A program made the translations under genes and the position numbers. Positions 1 to 6,404 of a stretch of DNA of 10,932 nucleotides are shown here, piece after piece. A model generated the notes under the pieces. It saw nothing but the letters and a program-made list of their open reading frames with translations. It was not told the DNA's origin and searched no databases. Each line of letters begins with the position of its first letter. The stretch's first letter is position 1. Source of the DNA: Thermoflexus sp. (GTDB lineage: Bacteria > Chloroflexota > Anaerolineae > B4-G1 > DUEL01); contig JAPYWT010000040.1 in NCBI GenBank assembly GCA_028276215.1, forward strand, positions 1-10,932, read 5' to 3'.

Positions 1-135
1 CGTCCCCGCCAGGCCGCCCAACAGCCCCAGCATCGCCCCCTCCAGCAGAAACAGCCGCGCCACCGCCCCCGTCCGCCAGCCCAGCGCCTTCAGCACCCCG
101 ATCTCCCGCTGCCGCTCCAGCACCCCCGCCAGCAG
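1..135. repeat. Near-identical block shared with permease B (copy in A)
   Basis: Aligned by eye with 3108-3242 in the same orientation. There are about 7 mismatches in 135 bases and no gaps. Identity falls to about 60% or less immediately beyond position 135. The copy may continue leftward out of the window. It encodes the start of the last FtsX unit (LLAGVLERQREIGVLKALGW and following). Confidence 0.85.
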
Positions 136-2373
136 GTGCTCGGCGAAGGAGATGGCCGCCAGGACAAAACTGATGACGAGCAGGGCGTAGTGATAACTCT
201 CCACGTGGACCAGGATGTACTCGCCCAACAGTGTCCCCGAGAGATAACTGTGGCGGTCCACCAGCACACCCAGAAGGAGCACCAGGAGCGCCGTAGAGAG
301 GGCAGCGGCCAGCAGGCTCAGAAGGGTCCGTGTGCGGCGGCGGGCCAGGCCGTGCGCGCTATATCGGGCCAGCCCCACCGCCTGAACTGGCAGGCGACCT
401 GCCAGGGGAGTCTCCCGCTCCCGCAGGAGCGGGTCAGGGAGCACCTGCGCCGCCGCCCACGCGGGATAGGCACTGCCTGCCAGGCCAATGCCCACCGCGA
501 TGGTCGGGACGACTACCAGGATCGTCAGGTCCGGCAGTTCCCAACCCAGCAGGCCGATGAGCCCCCAGGCCACCAGGGCCCCCAGGATGGCCCCCGCCAG
601 CCCGATCAGCAGGGCCTGGAGCAGCATCTGCCCCAGGACGGTGGACGACCGCCAGCCCACTGCCTTCTCCAGGGCCACCGTCCTGCGGCGGGCCAGAAAA
701 TCTGCCCAGGCCAGGTCCAGCACAAAGACCCCACCGATGACGAAGAGGGAGGCCAGAAGCAGCAGATGTCCACTGTGCACCCGCTGGCGGTAGGCAAAGG
801 CCACCCCCTTACGAATCCAGGGCTCCTCCACGTAGCCGATGCCGGGTACACGGACCAGAATTCGGGTCGGCGATGAGCCGACCATAATATCCACCTCCAG
901 CCCGGTCCGGCGGCGGATCTCGGCAGCGACGGCAGCGATTTTCCGCTGCGCCTCCGGGGTGAGTTGATCAATCCCCCGCACCCGGACACGGATGGCGCCG
1001 ATGCACTCCTCCCCGGCGAGAATCCGGGCTGCCTCTATGGTGGTCAGCAACAGAGGCGGGCTGGGCATGTACCGGTCCGGGATCAGCGTCGGCCGCAGAG
1101 GAGTGGGCGGGACTGGCCGGCCGTCCTCGTCGTACCGCAGGATAGCCTCCGGCGGGAAGTAGGTCTCCAGCGGCACCTGGCTGACCTCCGCCGGGCGGGG
1201 GATGCCCGTGATGTCAAAGACCCCTTTGGGCTGAAGGGAAAACACCACCGTGCGTGTGATGTTCCTGTTCCCCTGCCAGGGTTCCGGGGGGACCAGTTCC
1301 AGAACGGGTTCCGGATGCGGAAAGGGCGGTGAGATTTGTCGGTAAACGCGCGGGCCGGGTCGCCGGTACTCGTCCAAGGTGTGCTCACTGATGGTGCCCT
1401 GGGGATGGAAAATGTTCTCTATCATCTGGCGGTACGCGGTCTGGCTATCTACGGTGTCTTCTTCCAGAACCTCCCATTCGGTGAACGTCTTCAAATAGTC
1501 CGCACCGCCCCGTTCCAGAATGGTCTTCAGGTCCCGGGCATCTTCGGGGAGAACGAGGCGGGACATCCGGAGGGTGGAGGTAAAGTGGACATACGGTGTG
1601 GCATTGATCAGAACGGGAACGTTCTTGACATGGGTCAGCGGATTGGTGACCCGAAGTTCAGGGGGCCAGCCGGTGGTGTCTTCGTGGGTGACAACCATAC
1701 GCTCCTGGCCAGTCAGGTACTCTCCCTGCAAGAGAGCCCGGTCCAGTCCGACCAGTGCGGCCTCCTGCTCCGGGTCTATCGCCGCCAGCAGAAGGTACAC
1801 CAGAGGATGGGCGTTAATATACCTGGCCGTGTCATCGTAAAAGAGGCCCGGAAACGGCTGGGGTTCGCCCGGCTTCCAGCGGGGTACATCGGGGGGAATC
1901 GGGCCTGCATAGACGTACATCCCGGAGGTATCTTCCCAGAGACGGTGACCCTCGTCCACAACGAGGGACCCCTCCAGAAAATACACGCCCGGGGCGGGGG
2001 GCGTCTGGGTGGTGGAATCTATCGCTGTCGGGATGTACCCCAGAACAGTGATCGGAGCGGCCACCTCTACGTCCGGAATCTCGCGGATGGCCCGGTACTG
2101 CTCAAAGGAGATGCCGCCGGAGAGGCCGGAGGTGAAATTGGCCTCCACCAGGCTGTACTTTTCCTCAATCAGGTTGCGGGTGCCCGGGGGGCGGACCAGA
2201 ATGTCGTAGGTGGTACGCCAGAAGCGGGAGATGTCCTCCTCCACCACGACAACGACCGACCGGGAAACGGTGGCAGTCAGAATGACTCCGGCAGTAACCA
2301 GCAGAAGGCCCAATCCCAAAAGGGCCGGACGGGTCCAGCGGCGAAACATGAAGCGCAGGAGGCAAGCAACCAT
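1..2373 (-). CDS. FtsX-like ABC transporter permease A (3' end outside window)
   Basis: Open frame of 791 codons from ATG 2373 with no stop to the window edge. By alignment with permease B only about 56 C-terminal residues are missing. The start is supported by GGAGGG four bases upstream and by matching B's N-terminus. Layout: one N-terminal membrane segment (about residues 17-37), a roughly 490-residue extracytoplasmic domain beginning with FWRTTYDILVRPPG, a membrane segment near residue 535, then two FtsX-type units. The last unit carries GVLKALGWRTGAVARLFLLEG. This MacB/FtsX-like layout is known in permeases of exporters and of mechanotransmission-type complexes that need a separate ATPase, and none is in view. 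Blocks shared with B include VPLETYFPP, GIGYVEEPW and TTIEAAR. A likely has its own promoter (2435-2464) besides read-through from B. The substrate cannot be told. Confidence 0.88.
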   Translation of the reverse strand, partial: MVACLLRFMFRRWTRPALLGLGLLLVTAGVILTATVSRSVVVVVEEDISRFWRTTYDILVRPPGTRNLIEEKYSLVEANFTSGLSGGISFEQYRAIREIPDVEVAAPITVLGYIPTAIDSTTQTPPAPGVYFLEGSLVVDEGHRLWEDTSGMYVYAGPIPPDVPRWKPGEPQPFPGLFYDDTARYINAHPLVYLLLAAIDPEQEAALVGLDRALLQGEYLTGQERMVVTHEDTTGWPPELRVTNPLTHVKNVPVLINATPYVHFTSTLRMSRLVLPEDARDLKTILERGGADYLKTFTEWEVLEEDTVDSQTAYRQMIENIFHPQGTISEHTLDEYRRPGPRVYRQISPPFPHPEPVLELVPPEPWQGNRNITRTVVFSLQPKGVFDITGIPRPAEVSQVPLETYFPPEAILRYDEDGRPVPPTPLRPTLIPDRYMPSPPLLLTTIEAARILAGEECIGAIRVRVRGIDQLTPEAQRKIAAVAAEIRRRTGLEVDIMVGSSPTRILVRVPGIGYVEEPWIRKGVAFAYRQRVHSGHLLLLASLFVIGGVFVLDLAWADFLARRRTVALEKAVGWRSSTVLGQMLLQALLIGLAGAILGALVAWGLIGLLGWELPDLTILVVVPTIAVGIGLAGSAYPAWAAAQVLPDPLLRERETPLAGRLPVQAVGLARYSAHGLARRRTRTLLSLLAAALSTALLVLLLGVLVDRHSYLSGTLLGEYILVHVESYHYALLVISFVLAAISFAEHLLAGVLERQREIGVLKALGWRTGAVARLFLLEGAMLGLLGGLAGT

Positions 2374-2434
2374 ATTGCCCTCCCTTCCGTCAACGGACTG
2401 AAGGGGAAATAACGATGTCAGGCCCCTTTGTAAT

Positions 2435-2464
2435 ATTATACGCCGAACGCGGGAAAGTATCACA
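2435..2464 (-). promoter_or_regulatory. Promoter-like 30-bp direct repeat, copy 1 (ahead of permease A)
   Basis: Read on the minus strand this element runs from TGTGAT through CTTTCC and GCGTT to a perfect TATAAT at 2440-2435. It matches 2777-2806 at 26 of 30 positions, same orientation. The -10 box lies about 60 bases before the ATG of permease A, a normal leader length. There is no good TTGACA at 16-18 bases. The conserved TGTGAT sits at the -35 position (18-base spacing) and may instead be an activator site. Promoter function is inferred from the perfect -10 box and position. Confidence 0.55.
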
Positions 2465-2530
2465 TCACACCCGGACGGTGTCCTTGAGTGACTGCTCCGG
2501 CGGTTTGCGTTTTTGGGAATCTGGTTTATA

Positions 2531-2765
2531 TTTACCCACGGTTCGCTTATTTTTGAGCAAGTTTCCAACAATACCCCCCAAATATGGGGGTGACCAAGTC
2601 ATTTTGCCCCATTCCTGGCAACCTGGCAATGGGTACCCCAACTTGGTCGCTGAGGCGATTCCGATGCCTGCCCATATATGGTGATTAGCAGTCTGGAAAC
2701 CTATACATATGGGGAGTGCAAATTTGAGAAACTGCCTCAAAAAATGAGCGAACCATGGGTGTAAA
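2531..2765. repeat. MITE-like element with 35-38 bp terminal inverted repeats
   Basis: The left arm 2531-2565 and the reverse complement of 2728-2765 align with 32 identical positions in 39 columns. Both contain TTTAC, GGTTCGCT, ATTTTT, GAG and GTTTC in order. The interior has further inverted repeats: ACCCCC/GGGGGT near 2574-2591, GACCAAGT (2592-2599) against ACTTGGTC (2641-2648), CCCATT/AATGGG around a CCTGGCAA direct repeat, and the palindrome CCATATATGG at 2672-2681. The stretch is visibly less GC-rich than its surroundings and has no convincing ORF. It could be a non-autonomous transposable element or a structured RNA. No clear target-site duplication was found, so mobility is not proven. 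Confidence 0.6.
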
Positions 2766-2776
2766 GTCCCTATACA

Positions 2777-2806
2777 ATTATACGCTCAACGCCGGAAAGC
2801 ATCACA
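2777..2806 (-). promoter_or_regulatory. Promoter-like 30-bp direct repeat, copy 2
   Basis: Second copy of the element at 2435-2464 (26 of 30 identical), again ending in a perfect TATAAT on the minus strand (2782-2777). It points leftward into the inverted-repeat element, with no gene start close behind it, so it could drive a leader or small RNA ending near permease A, or be a relic of duplication. A run of five G tracts on the minus strand (2840-2807) abuts its upstream edge. Confidence 0.45.
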
Positions 2807-2810
2807 CCCC

Positions 2811-2935
2811 GCCCTTCCGCCCCTCTGCTCCCCCGCTCCCTTGCTCCTCTGCCCCTCCGCTCCTCCGCCCCTCTGCTCCCCCGCTCCCTTGCTCCTCTGC
2901 CCCTCCGCTCCCCTGCTCCCTGCGACCTGCTCCCT
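2811..2935. repeat. 8-bp pyrimidine-rich tandem repeat with 48-bp higher-order period
   Basis: From 2811 to 2914 the plus strand parses without gaps into thirteen 8-bp units of the form GCYCCYYY (for example GCTCCCCC, GCTCCCTT, GCCCCTCT), followed by three 7-bp units to 2935. Six units form a 48-bp block, 2817-2864, repeated at 2865-2912 with only the last base changed. It lies just behind the stop codon of permease B, in its 3' untranslated region. The minus strand is purine-rich, and 2840-2807 fits a G-quadruplex pattern (five tracts of at least three G, loops 1-6). Confidence 0.85.
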
Positions 2936-2936
2936 G

Positions 2937-5507
2937 TCATTCTCCCCTCACCGCCTCCGCCGGCGCCACCGCCGCCGCCACCCGCGCCGGGTAGACCGCC
3001 GCCAGTACTCCTACCAGCGTCGGCACCCCCAGCCCGGCCAGCACTGCCCACAGCAGCCCCGCCCCCACACTCCGGTACAACCCCAGGTAGACCGCCAGCC
3101 CCAGCGCCGTCCCCGCCAGCCCGCCCAGCAGCCCCAGCACCGCCCCCTCCAGCAGAAACAGCCGCGCCACCGCCCCTGTCCGCCAGCCCAGCGCCTTCAG
3201 CACCCCAATTTCCCGCCGCCGCTCCAGCACCCCCGCCAGCAGCACATCCGCCGTCGCCAGCGCTCCCACCGCCATCATCACCCCCACCATCCCCCAGTGA
3301 TACCCGCTCACCCGCACCAGAATGTATCGCCCCAGCAACGTCAGCGCCAGATACCCCCGCATCCCCACCAGTAAACTCACCAGCAGGGCCAGCATCCCCG
3401 CCCCCGCTCCCATTACCCCAGCCACCAGCAGGCTCCGCATCCTCCGCCGCAGAAGAGAGCGACCCACAACCCCCAACCAGCGGGGAACCCTCCCCCTCCA
3501 GGTCTGCTCCCCCTGCCGGAGCGCCACCATCGGGGAGACCCGGCCCGCCTGCAAGGCGGGCAGCGCAAATCCCGCCAGGCAGAGGAGGATGCCGGTGGGG
3601 AGAATCAGCAATGCCCGCTCCAGGGGAAAGACCAGCCCCAGGGCCTTCGCCAGCCCCAGCGCCAGCACTGTCCCCAATGCCCCTCCCAGAGCCCCGATGA
3701 GGAGTCCTTCGGTCAGAACGAGACGGGTCAGGTCGCTCCCCCGCCAGCCCAGGGCCTTCAGGAGGCCGAACTCCTGGATGCGGCCGGCGACGGTGGTGGA
3801 GGTGGTGTTGAAGATGAAGAGAGCGCAGACGGAAAGCATTGCGGCGAAGAGAAGGTAATTGGCCCGGTGGACCTCCCGATGGGTGGTGAGGGAGACGCCC
3901 TTCTGGACCCAGTATTCCTCCACGTAGCCGGTGCCGGGGATGTGGACGAGGACGGGGCGGGGGGAGGAGCCGACGACGATGTCCACGTCCAGGCCGGTGC
4001 GGTTGACGATTTCGGCGGCGACGGCCTCTATGCGGGACTGGGCCTCGGGGGAGAAGCGGTCTACGCCTGCGACCCGCACCCGGATGGCGCTGATGGAATC
4101 ATCGCCCGCAATGGCCCGGGCGGCCTCCATGGTGGTCAGAAGAAAAGGCGGGGGGAGGAAATAGCCGTATGGATCCGTCGTTGGCCGAAGGGTTTTCGGC
4201 TCAACGGGAGCGCCGTTTTCGTCATACAGCAGGACCGCTTTAGGAGGGAAATAGGTCTCCAGGGGGACCGCTGCCAGTTCTTCGGGCAGGCCCAGTTTCT
4301 CGGTATTGAATACGCCCACCACAAAATAGCCAAAAGAGTGCAGCGGGCCAGATGGCTGTACCGGTTTGCGGAAACCCGGTTCGGTGGTTTGGTATCTTTG
4401 GAGAATGAGTTCTAAAGGTTGCTGAATGCCCTCAAAAGGACTTCGGTCAACGGGAATTGCTTCTAATACCAGATCCCTTTGGACGGAGGAAAACATGGTT
4501 TGGCGATACTGAACAGGTGACATTTTGATCGCCGTGGGGTCAAACCATAGTAACAGGGTGCTGGATTTTATGCGCTCTACCAAAGATGAATACAGTTCTT
4601 CTGTTCCCGCTGATCTCCGGGCAACGACTCTCTGGCGGGGCAGGTTGTCCAGGAAGTCGGCACCGCCTTTCTCTAATATATTCTGAATTCCCTTCACTTC
4701 TGGCGGTATTTCCAGTTGTGCAACTTCGCCAGAAATGGTGAAAGAGATATAGGGTGTGCTGTTCACCAAAACCGAAACCGAGTAGGCGCCCGTTTGGGAT
4801 ATTCCTGGAAAGATTCTTCCTGGCAGGATTTCATCTGTACGAAAAGGCAAAACCGGAACCTTGTGGAGGTAATCTCCGAAAACAACCGTCTGACTTAAAC
4901 CGACAAGAGCCTCCTCTGCTTCTGGGTCTACTCCGACCATCAGTCCGAAGATTTCAAACCAACAGAAGGGTGTTCCGCCGGGGCCCAGACGTTCCCGCTC
5001 ATCCGGCGGAATTTCCTCCAGGACCTTCTCCTCGGGGCCCACGTACCAGTATGAAGGTTTCTCCGTGTGCACAAAGATGCGTGCTCCATCGTCCTCTTCA
5101 ACGGTACATTGCGTGCCAAAGATCCCAGGCGGAAGCGAATCTGAAAGGATGAGATCCAGGGGGTGTACGAACGCACCGACCACAGCGACTGGCGCAACGA
5201 CTTCCACTCCAGGGATGCTCTGGATTGCCTCGTATTGAGCGAAGGTGATTCCACCTGGGATGCCCAAGAGGTAGTTGGGCTGCACCAGTTGATATTCTGC
5301 TTCTACTTCCGACCGGTAGCCGGGGGGCCTAACCACGATGTCATATGTGGTGCGCCAGTAGCGGGCCAGGTCCTCGTCAACCCGCACGATAGATGTCTCC
5401 GATGCGGAAAGGAATAACCCAAATGATGCGCTGACGATCAGCACTCCCAGAAAGAGAAACGCCGTGCGAAAACGTTGTGTGCGAATAGGCGAGAAGAACC
5501 AGTTCAT
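2937..5507 (-). CDS. FtsX-like ABC transporter permease B
   Basis: 856 residues from ATG 5507. The frame is open to a GTG at 5561, but the ATG gives MNWFFSPIRT, which aligns with A's N-terminus, so it is preferred although no strong ribosome site precedes it. Layout: membrane segment at about residues 15-35, an extracytoplasmic MacB-periplasmic-like domain to about 550, then FtsX unit 1 (about 551-655, with GLLKALGWRGSDLTRLVLTEG) and unit 2 (about 690-842, with GVLKALGWRTGAVARLFLLEG). About eight membrane helices are predicted by eye. In the second unit the extracytoplasmic loop is very short. B lies downstream of the redoxin and eight-Cys peptide genes on the same strand, so co-transcription is likely. 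The last third is far richer in GC than the first half. As for A, the ATPase partner is not in view and the substrate is unknown. Confidence 0.92.
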   Translation of the reverse strand: MNWFFSPIRTQRFRTAFLFLGVLIVSASFGLFLSASETSIVRVDEDLARYWRTTYDIVVRPPGYRSEVEAEYQLVQPNYLLGIPGGITFAQYEAIQSIPGVEVVAPVAVVGAFVHPLDLILSDSLPPGIFGTQCTVEEDDGARIFVHTEKPSYWYVGPEEKVLEEIPPDERERLGPGGTPFCWFEIFGLMVGVDPEAEEALVGLSQTVVFGDYLHKVPVLPFRTDEILPGRIFPGISQTGAYSVSVLVNSTPYISFTISGEVAQLEIPPEVKGIQNILEKGGADFLDNLPRQRVVARRSAGTEELYSSLVERIKSSTLLLWFDPTAIKMSPVQYRQTMFSSVQRDLVLEAIPVDRSPFEGIQQPLELILQRYQTTEPGFRKPVQPSGPLHSFGYFVVGVFNTEKLGLPEELAAVPLETYFPPKAVLLYDENGAPVEPKTLRPTTDPYGYFLPPPFLLTTMEAARAIAGDDSISAIRVRVAGVDRFSPEAQSRIEAVAAEIVNRTGLDVDIVVGSSPRPVLVHIPGTGYVEEYWVQKGVSLTTHREVHRANYLLFAAMLSVCALFIFNTTSTTVAGRIQEFGLLKALGWRGSDLTRLVLTEGLLIGALGGALGTVLALGLAKALGLVFPLERALLILPTGILLCLAGFALPALQAGRVSPMVALRQGEQTWRGRVPRWLGVVGRSLLRRRMRSLLVAGVMGAGAGMLALLVSLLVGMRGYLALTLLGRYILVRVSGYHWGMVGVMMAVGALATADVLLAGVLERRREIGVLKALGWRTGAVARLFLLEGAVLGLLGGLAGTALGLAVYLGLYRSVGAGLLWAVLAGLGVPTLVGVLAAVYPARVAAAVAPAEAVRGE
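3108..3242. repeat. Near-identical block shared with permease A (copy in B)
   Basis: Partner of window positions 1-135, about 95% identical by eye at the DNA level, while the neighbouring coding DNA of the two paralogues is far more diverged. Confidence 0.85.
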
Positions 5508-5528
5508 CTTTCTCACTCTCAGCAGCAG

Positions 5529-5563
5529 GAGTGGGGACTGGCGATAACTACCGGTCCCCACTC
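5529..5563. promoter_or_regulatory. Perfect 10-bp inverted repeat ahead of permease B
   Basis: GAGTGGGGAC (5529-5538) is exactly complementary to GTCCCCACTC (5554-5563), with a 15-base loop. It sits in the 100-base gap between the eight-Cys peptide stop and the ATG of permease B, 22 bases before that ATG. No T-run follows on either strand, so a standard intrinsic terminator is unlikely. A leader hairpin, an mRNA processing or stability structure, or an operator fits better. Confidence 0.6.
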
Positions 5564-5607
5564 ACATAACGGGCAAGCACCTGATTTGCAGGCGGGATGG
5601 CCATTGA

Positions 5608-5877
5608 TCAGGGACATCCGCCGACAAATTCAGCGCATTTGAAGTTATAGTAGCAGGCCTCGTAGCCAAAGCAAGGATCTACAATCCGCAAATATACACG
5701 ACACCATCCACCCTCTTGGCGGAAGCAGTTGCAGGCATCGTAGGGGCATCCCATCGGCTGGGGTGGAGTCCCAGAGGCCGCCCCCACCGGCCGCACCATC
5801 GCCAGCGAGGACACCGCCAGCACCGCTGCCACCACCAGCATCCCGCAGAGAACCCGCATCAGCCACCTCCCGTTCAT
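5608..5877 (-). CDS. Small secreted eight-cysteine protein
   Basis: 89 residues from ATG 5877, preceded by an excellent ribosome site (AAAGGAGGTGA, ending two bases before the ATG). A Sec signal peptide is clear: a short basic start, hydrophobic residues 9-27 and a likely cut after VGAA (about residue 34). The mature part of about 55 residues has cysteines at 44, 49, 51, 59, 69, 75, 81 and 88, enough for four disulfides, and many aromatic residues. I do not recognise the family. It follows a thioredoxin-fold gene and precedes an FtsX-like permease. MauD-type redoxins are known to help fold the disulfide-rich methylamine dehydrogenase small subunit, but this protein does not show that subunit's motifs. 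Possible roles, all inferred, are a toxin-like or signalling peptide, a structural protein, or a redox partner. Confidence 0.82.
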   Translation of the reverse strand: MNGRWLMRVLCGMLVVAAVLAVSSLAMVRPVGAASGTPPQPMGCPYDACNCFRQEGGWCRVYLRIVDPCFGYEACYYNFKCAEFVGGCP

Positions 5878-6235
5878 CGTTCACCTCCTTTGTCAGAGAT
5901 TGATCCGGATGCTCTTCGGCGAAGGCCCGCAGGTGGGGATACATCTCCCGGCAGGCCGGGCAGTGGGGAGAGGCGAAGGCCAGCAGTACCCTCTGGCCCG
6001 CCAGCGCCTCCAGCGAGACGGACCGGCCGGAGAGGTCAGGGAGGGTAAAGGCAGGGGCTTGGGTACCGGGGGAGAGACCGGCGGGAGGCTGGGCCGGGCG
6101 CAGGGGTTCCAGCACGGCCAGCACTTCCCGCTGGAGTTGGTTCATCCGCAGGAAGAGGCCGATGATGGCCACCATCAGGAGGAGGACGATGCCGGTGAGG
6201 AGCAACAACAGTACTTCCGCCCGCGACCCGCCCAT
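5645..6235 (-). CDS. Membrane-anchored TlpA/MauD-like redoxin, C-terminal half lost
   Basis: Start ATG 6235 with GGGAGG seven bases upstream. Residues 8-29 form a membrane anchor, then a linker, then the first half of an AhpC/TlpA/MauD-type thioredoxin fold: GTQAPAFTLPDLSGRSVSLE (57-76) and the active site HCPAC (Cys92, Cys95). From about residue 112 the similarity stops. The frame runs on to a TAA at 5645 by reading through the eight-Cys gene out of frame, giving a 196-residue ORF whose last approximately 85 residues look like nonsense. The cis-Pro half of the fold is absent. A TGA in another frame (5895-5893), just ahead of the next gene's ribosome site, is where an intact gene would be expected to end. 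This looks like an out-of-frame deletion of about 70-80 codons, so the gene may be non-functional. Assembly error is possible. Confidence 0.65.
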   Translation of the reverse strand: MGGSRAEVLLLLLTGIVLLLMVAIIGLFLRMNQLQREVLAVLEPLRPAQPPAGLSPGTQAPAFTLPDLSGRSVSLEALAGQRVLLAFASPHCPACREMYPHLRAFAEEHPDQSLTKEVNDEREVADAGSLRDAGGGSGAGGVLAGDGAAGGGGLWDSTPADGMPLRCLQLLPPRGWMVSCIFADCRSLLWLRGLLL

Positions 6236-6254
6236 AGGACCGCCTCCCGGCAAT

Positions 6255-6282
6255 ATTATATCACTTCCCCCCCCCGTGTCAA
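6255..6282 (-). promoter_or_regulatory. Consensus sigma-70-type promoter with G9 spacer tract
   Basis: On the minus strand a perfect TTGACA (6282-6277) is followed after 16 bases by a perfect TATAAT (6260-6255). The spacer contains nine consecutive G (6275-6267). The predicted transcript starts near 6248, leaving a very short leader that still holds the GGGAGG site of the redoxin gene at 6235. It would drive the redoxin, eight-Cys peptide and probably permease B genes. Confidence 0.8.
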
Positions 6283-6345
6283 GTCCCATTTGAGTGCGAC
6301 GATAGACCAAATCCTTTTCTACCTTTCGGTGTGACCATTTTCCTA

Positions 6346-6374
6346 TTGCCTCTTCTACAAAAATGTGGTACTAT
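6346..6374 (+). promoter_or_regulatory. Candidate promoter of the GH113-like gene
   Basis: TTGCCT (6346-6351), a 17-base spacer and TACTAT (6369-6374). Each box matches consensus at 4 of 6 positions. Transcription would start near 6381, ahead of the strong ribosome site at 6388-6397. This agrees with the ATG at 6405 and would exclude the longer in-frame ATG at 6363. Confidence 0.45.
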
Positions 6375-6404
6375 CAGGTCACCCTGCGGGAGGAGGGTTA
6401 TGTG

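Noticed and set aside
1336..2412. Plus-strand open frame (358 codons) opposite permease A
   Set aside because: It covers the same bases as a permease frame that aligns with its paralogue throughout. The translation shows no recognisable motif.
2415..2684. Plus-strand 89-codon frame in the permease spacer
   Set aside because: No good ribosome site, no similarity recognised, and it crosses one arm of the inverted-repeat element.
2465..2740. Minus-strand 91-codon frame inside the inverted-repeat element
   Set aside because: It starts with TTG, has no ribosome site or recognisable motif, and overlaps the terminal inverted repeats.
2811..2935. Possible CRISPR-like array
   Set aside because: Units are contiguous 8-mers without spacers, so this is a simple tandem repeat.
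5508..5561. GTG start 18 codons upstream for permease B
   Set aside because: The extension falls in the 10-bp inverted repeat, lacks a ribosome site and has no counterpart in permease A.
5900..6334. Plus-strand 144-codon frame opposite the redoxin gene
   Set aside because: It is antisense to the anchor and HCPAC-containing frame, with a Gly/Gln/Glu-rich translation and no motif.
6363..6404. Upstream ATG start for the GH113-like protein
   Set aside because: It lies within the candidate promoter, has no ribosome site, and would place a charged stretch before the signal peptide.
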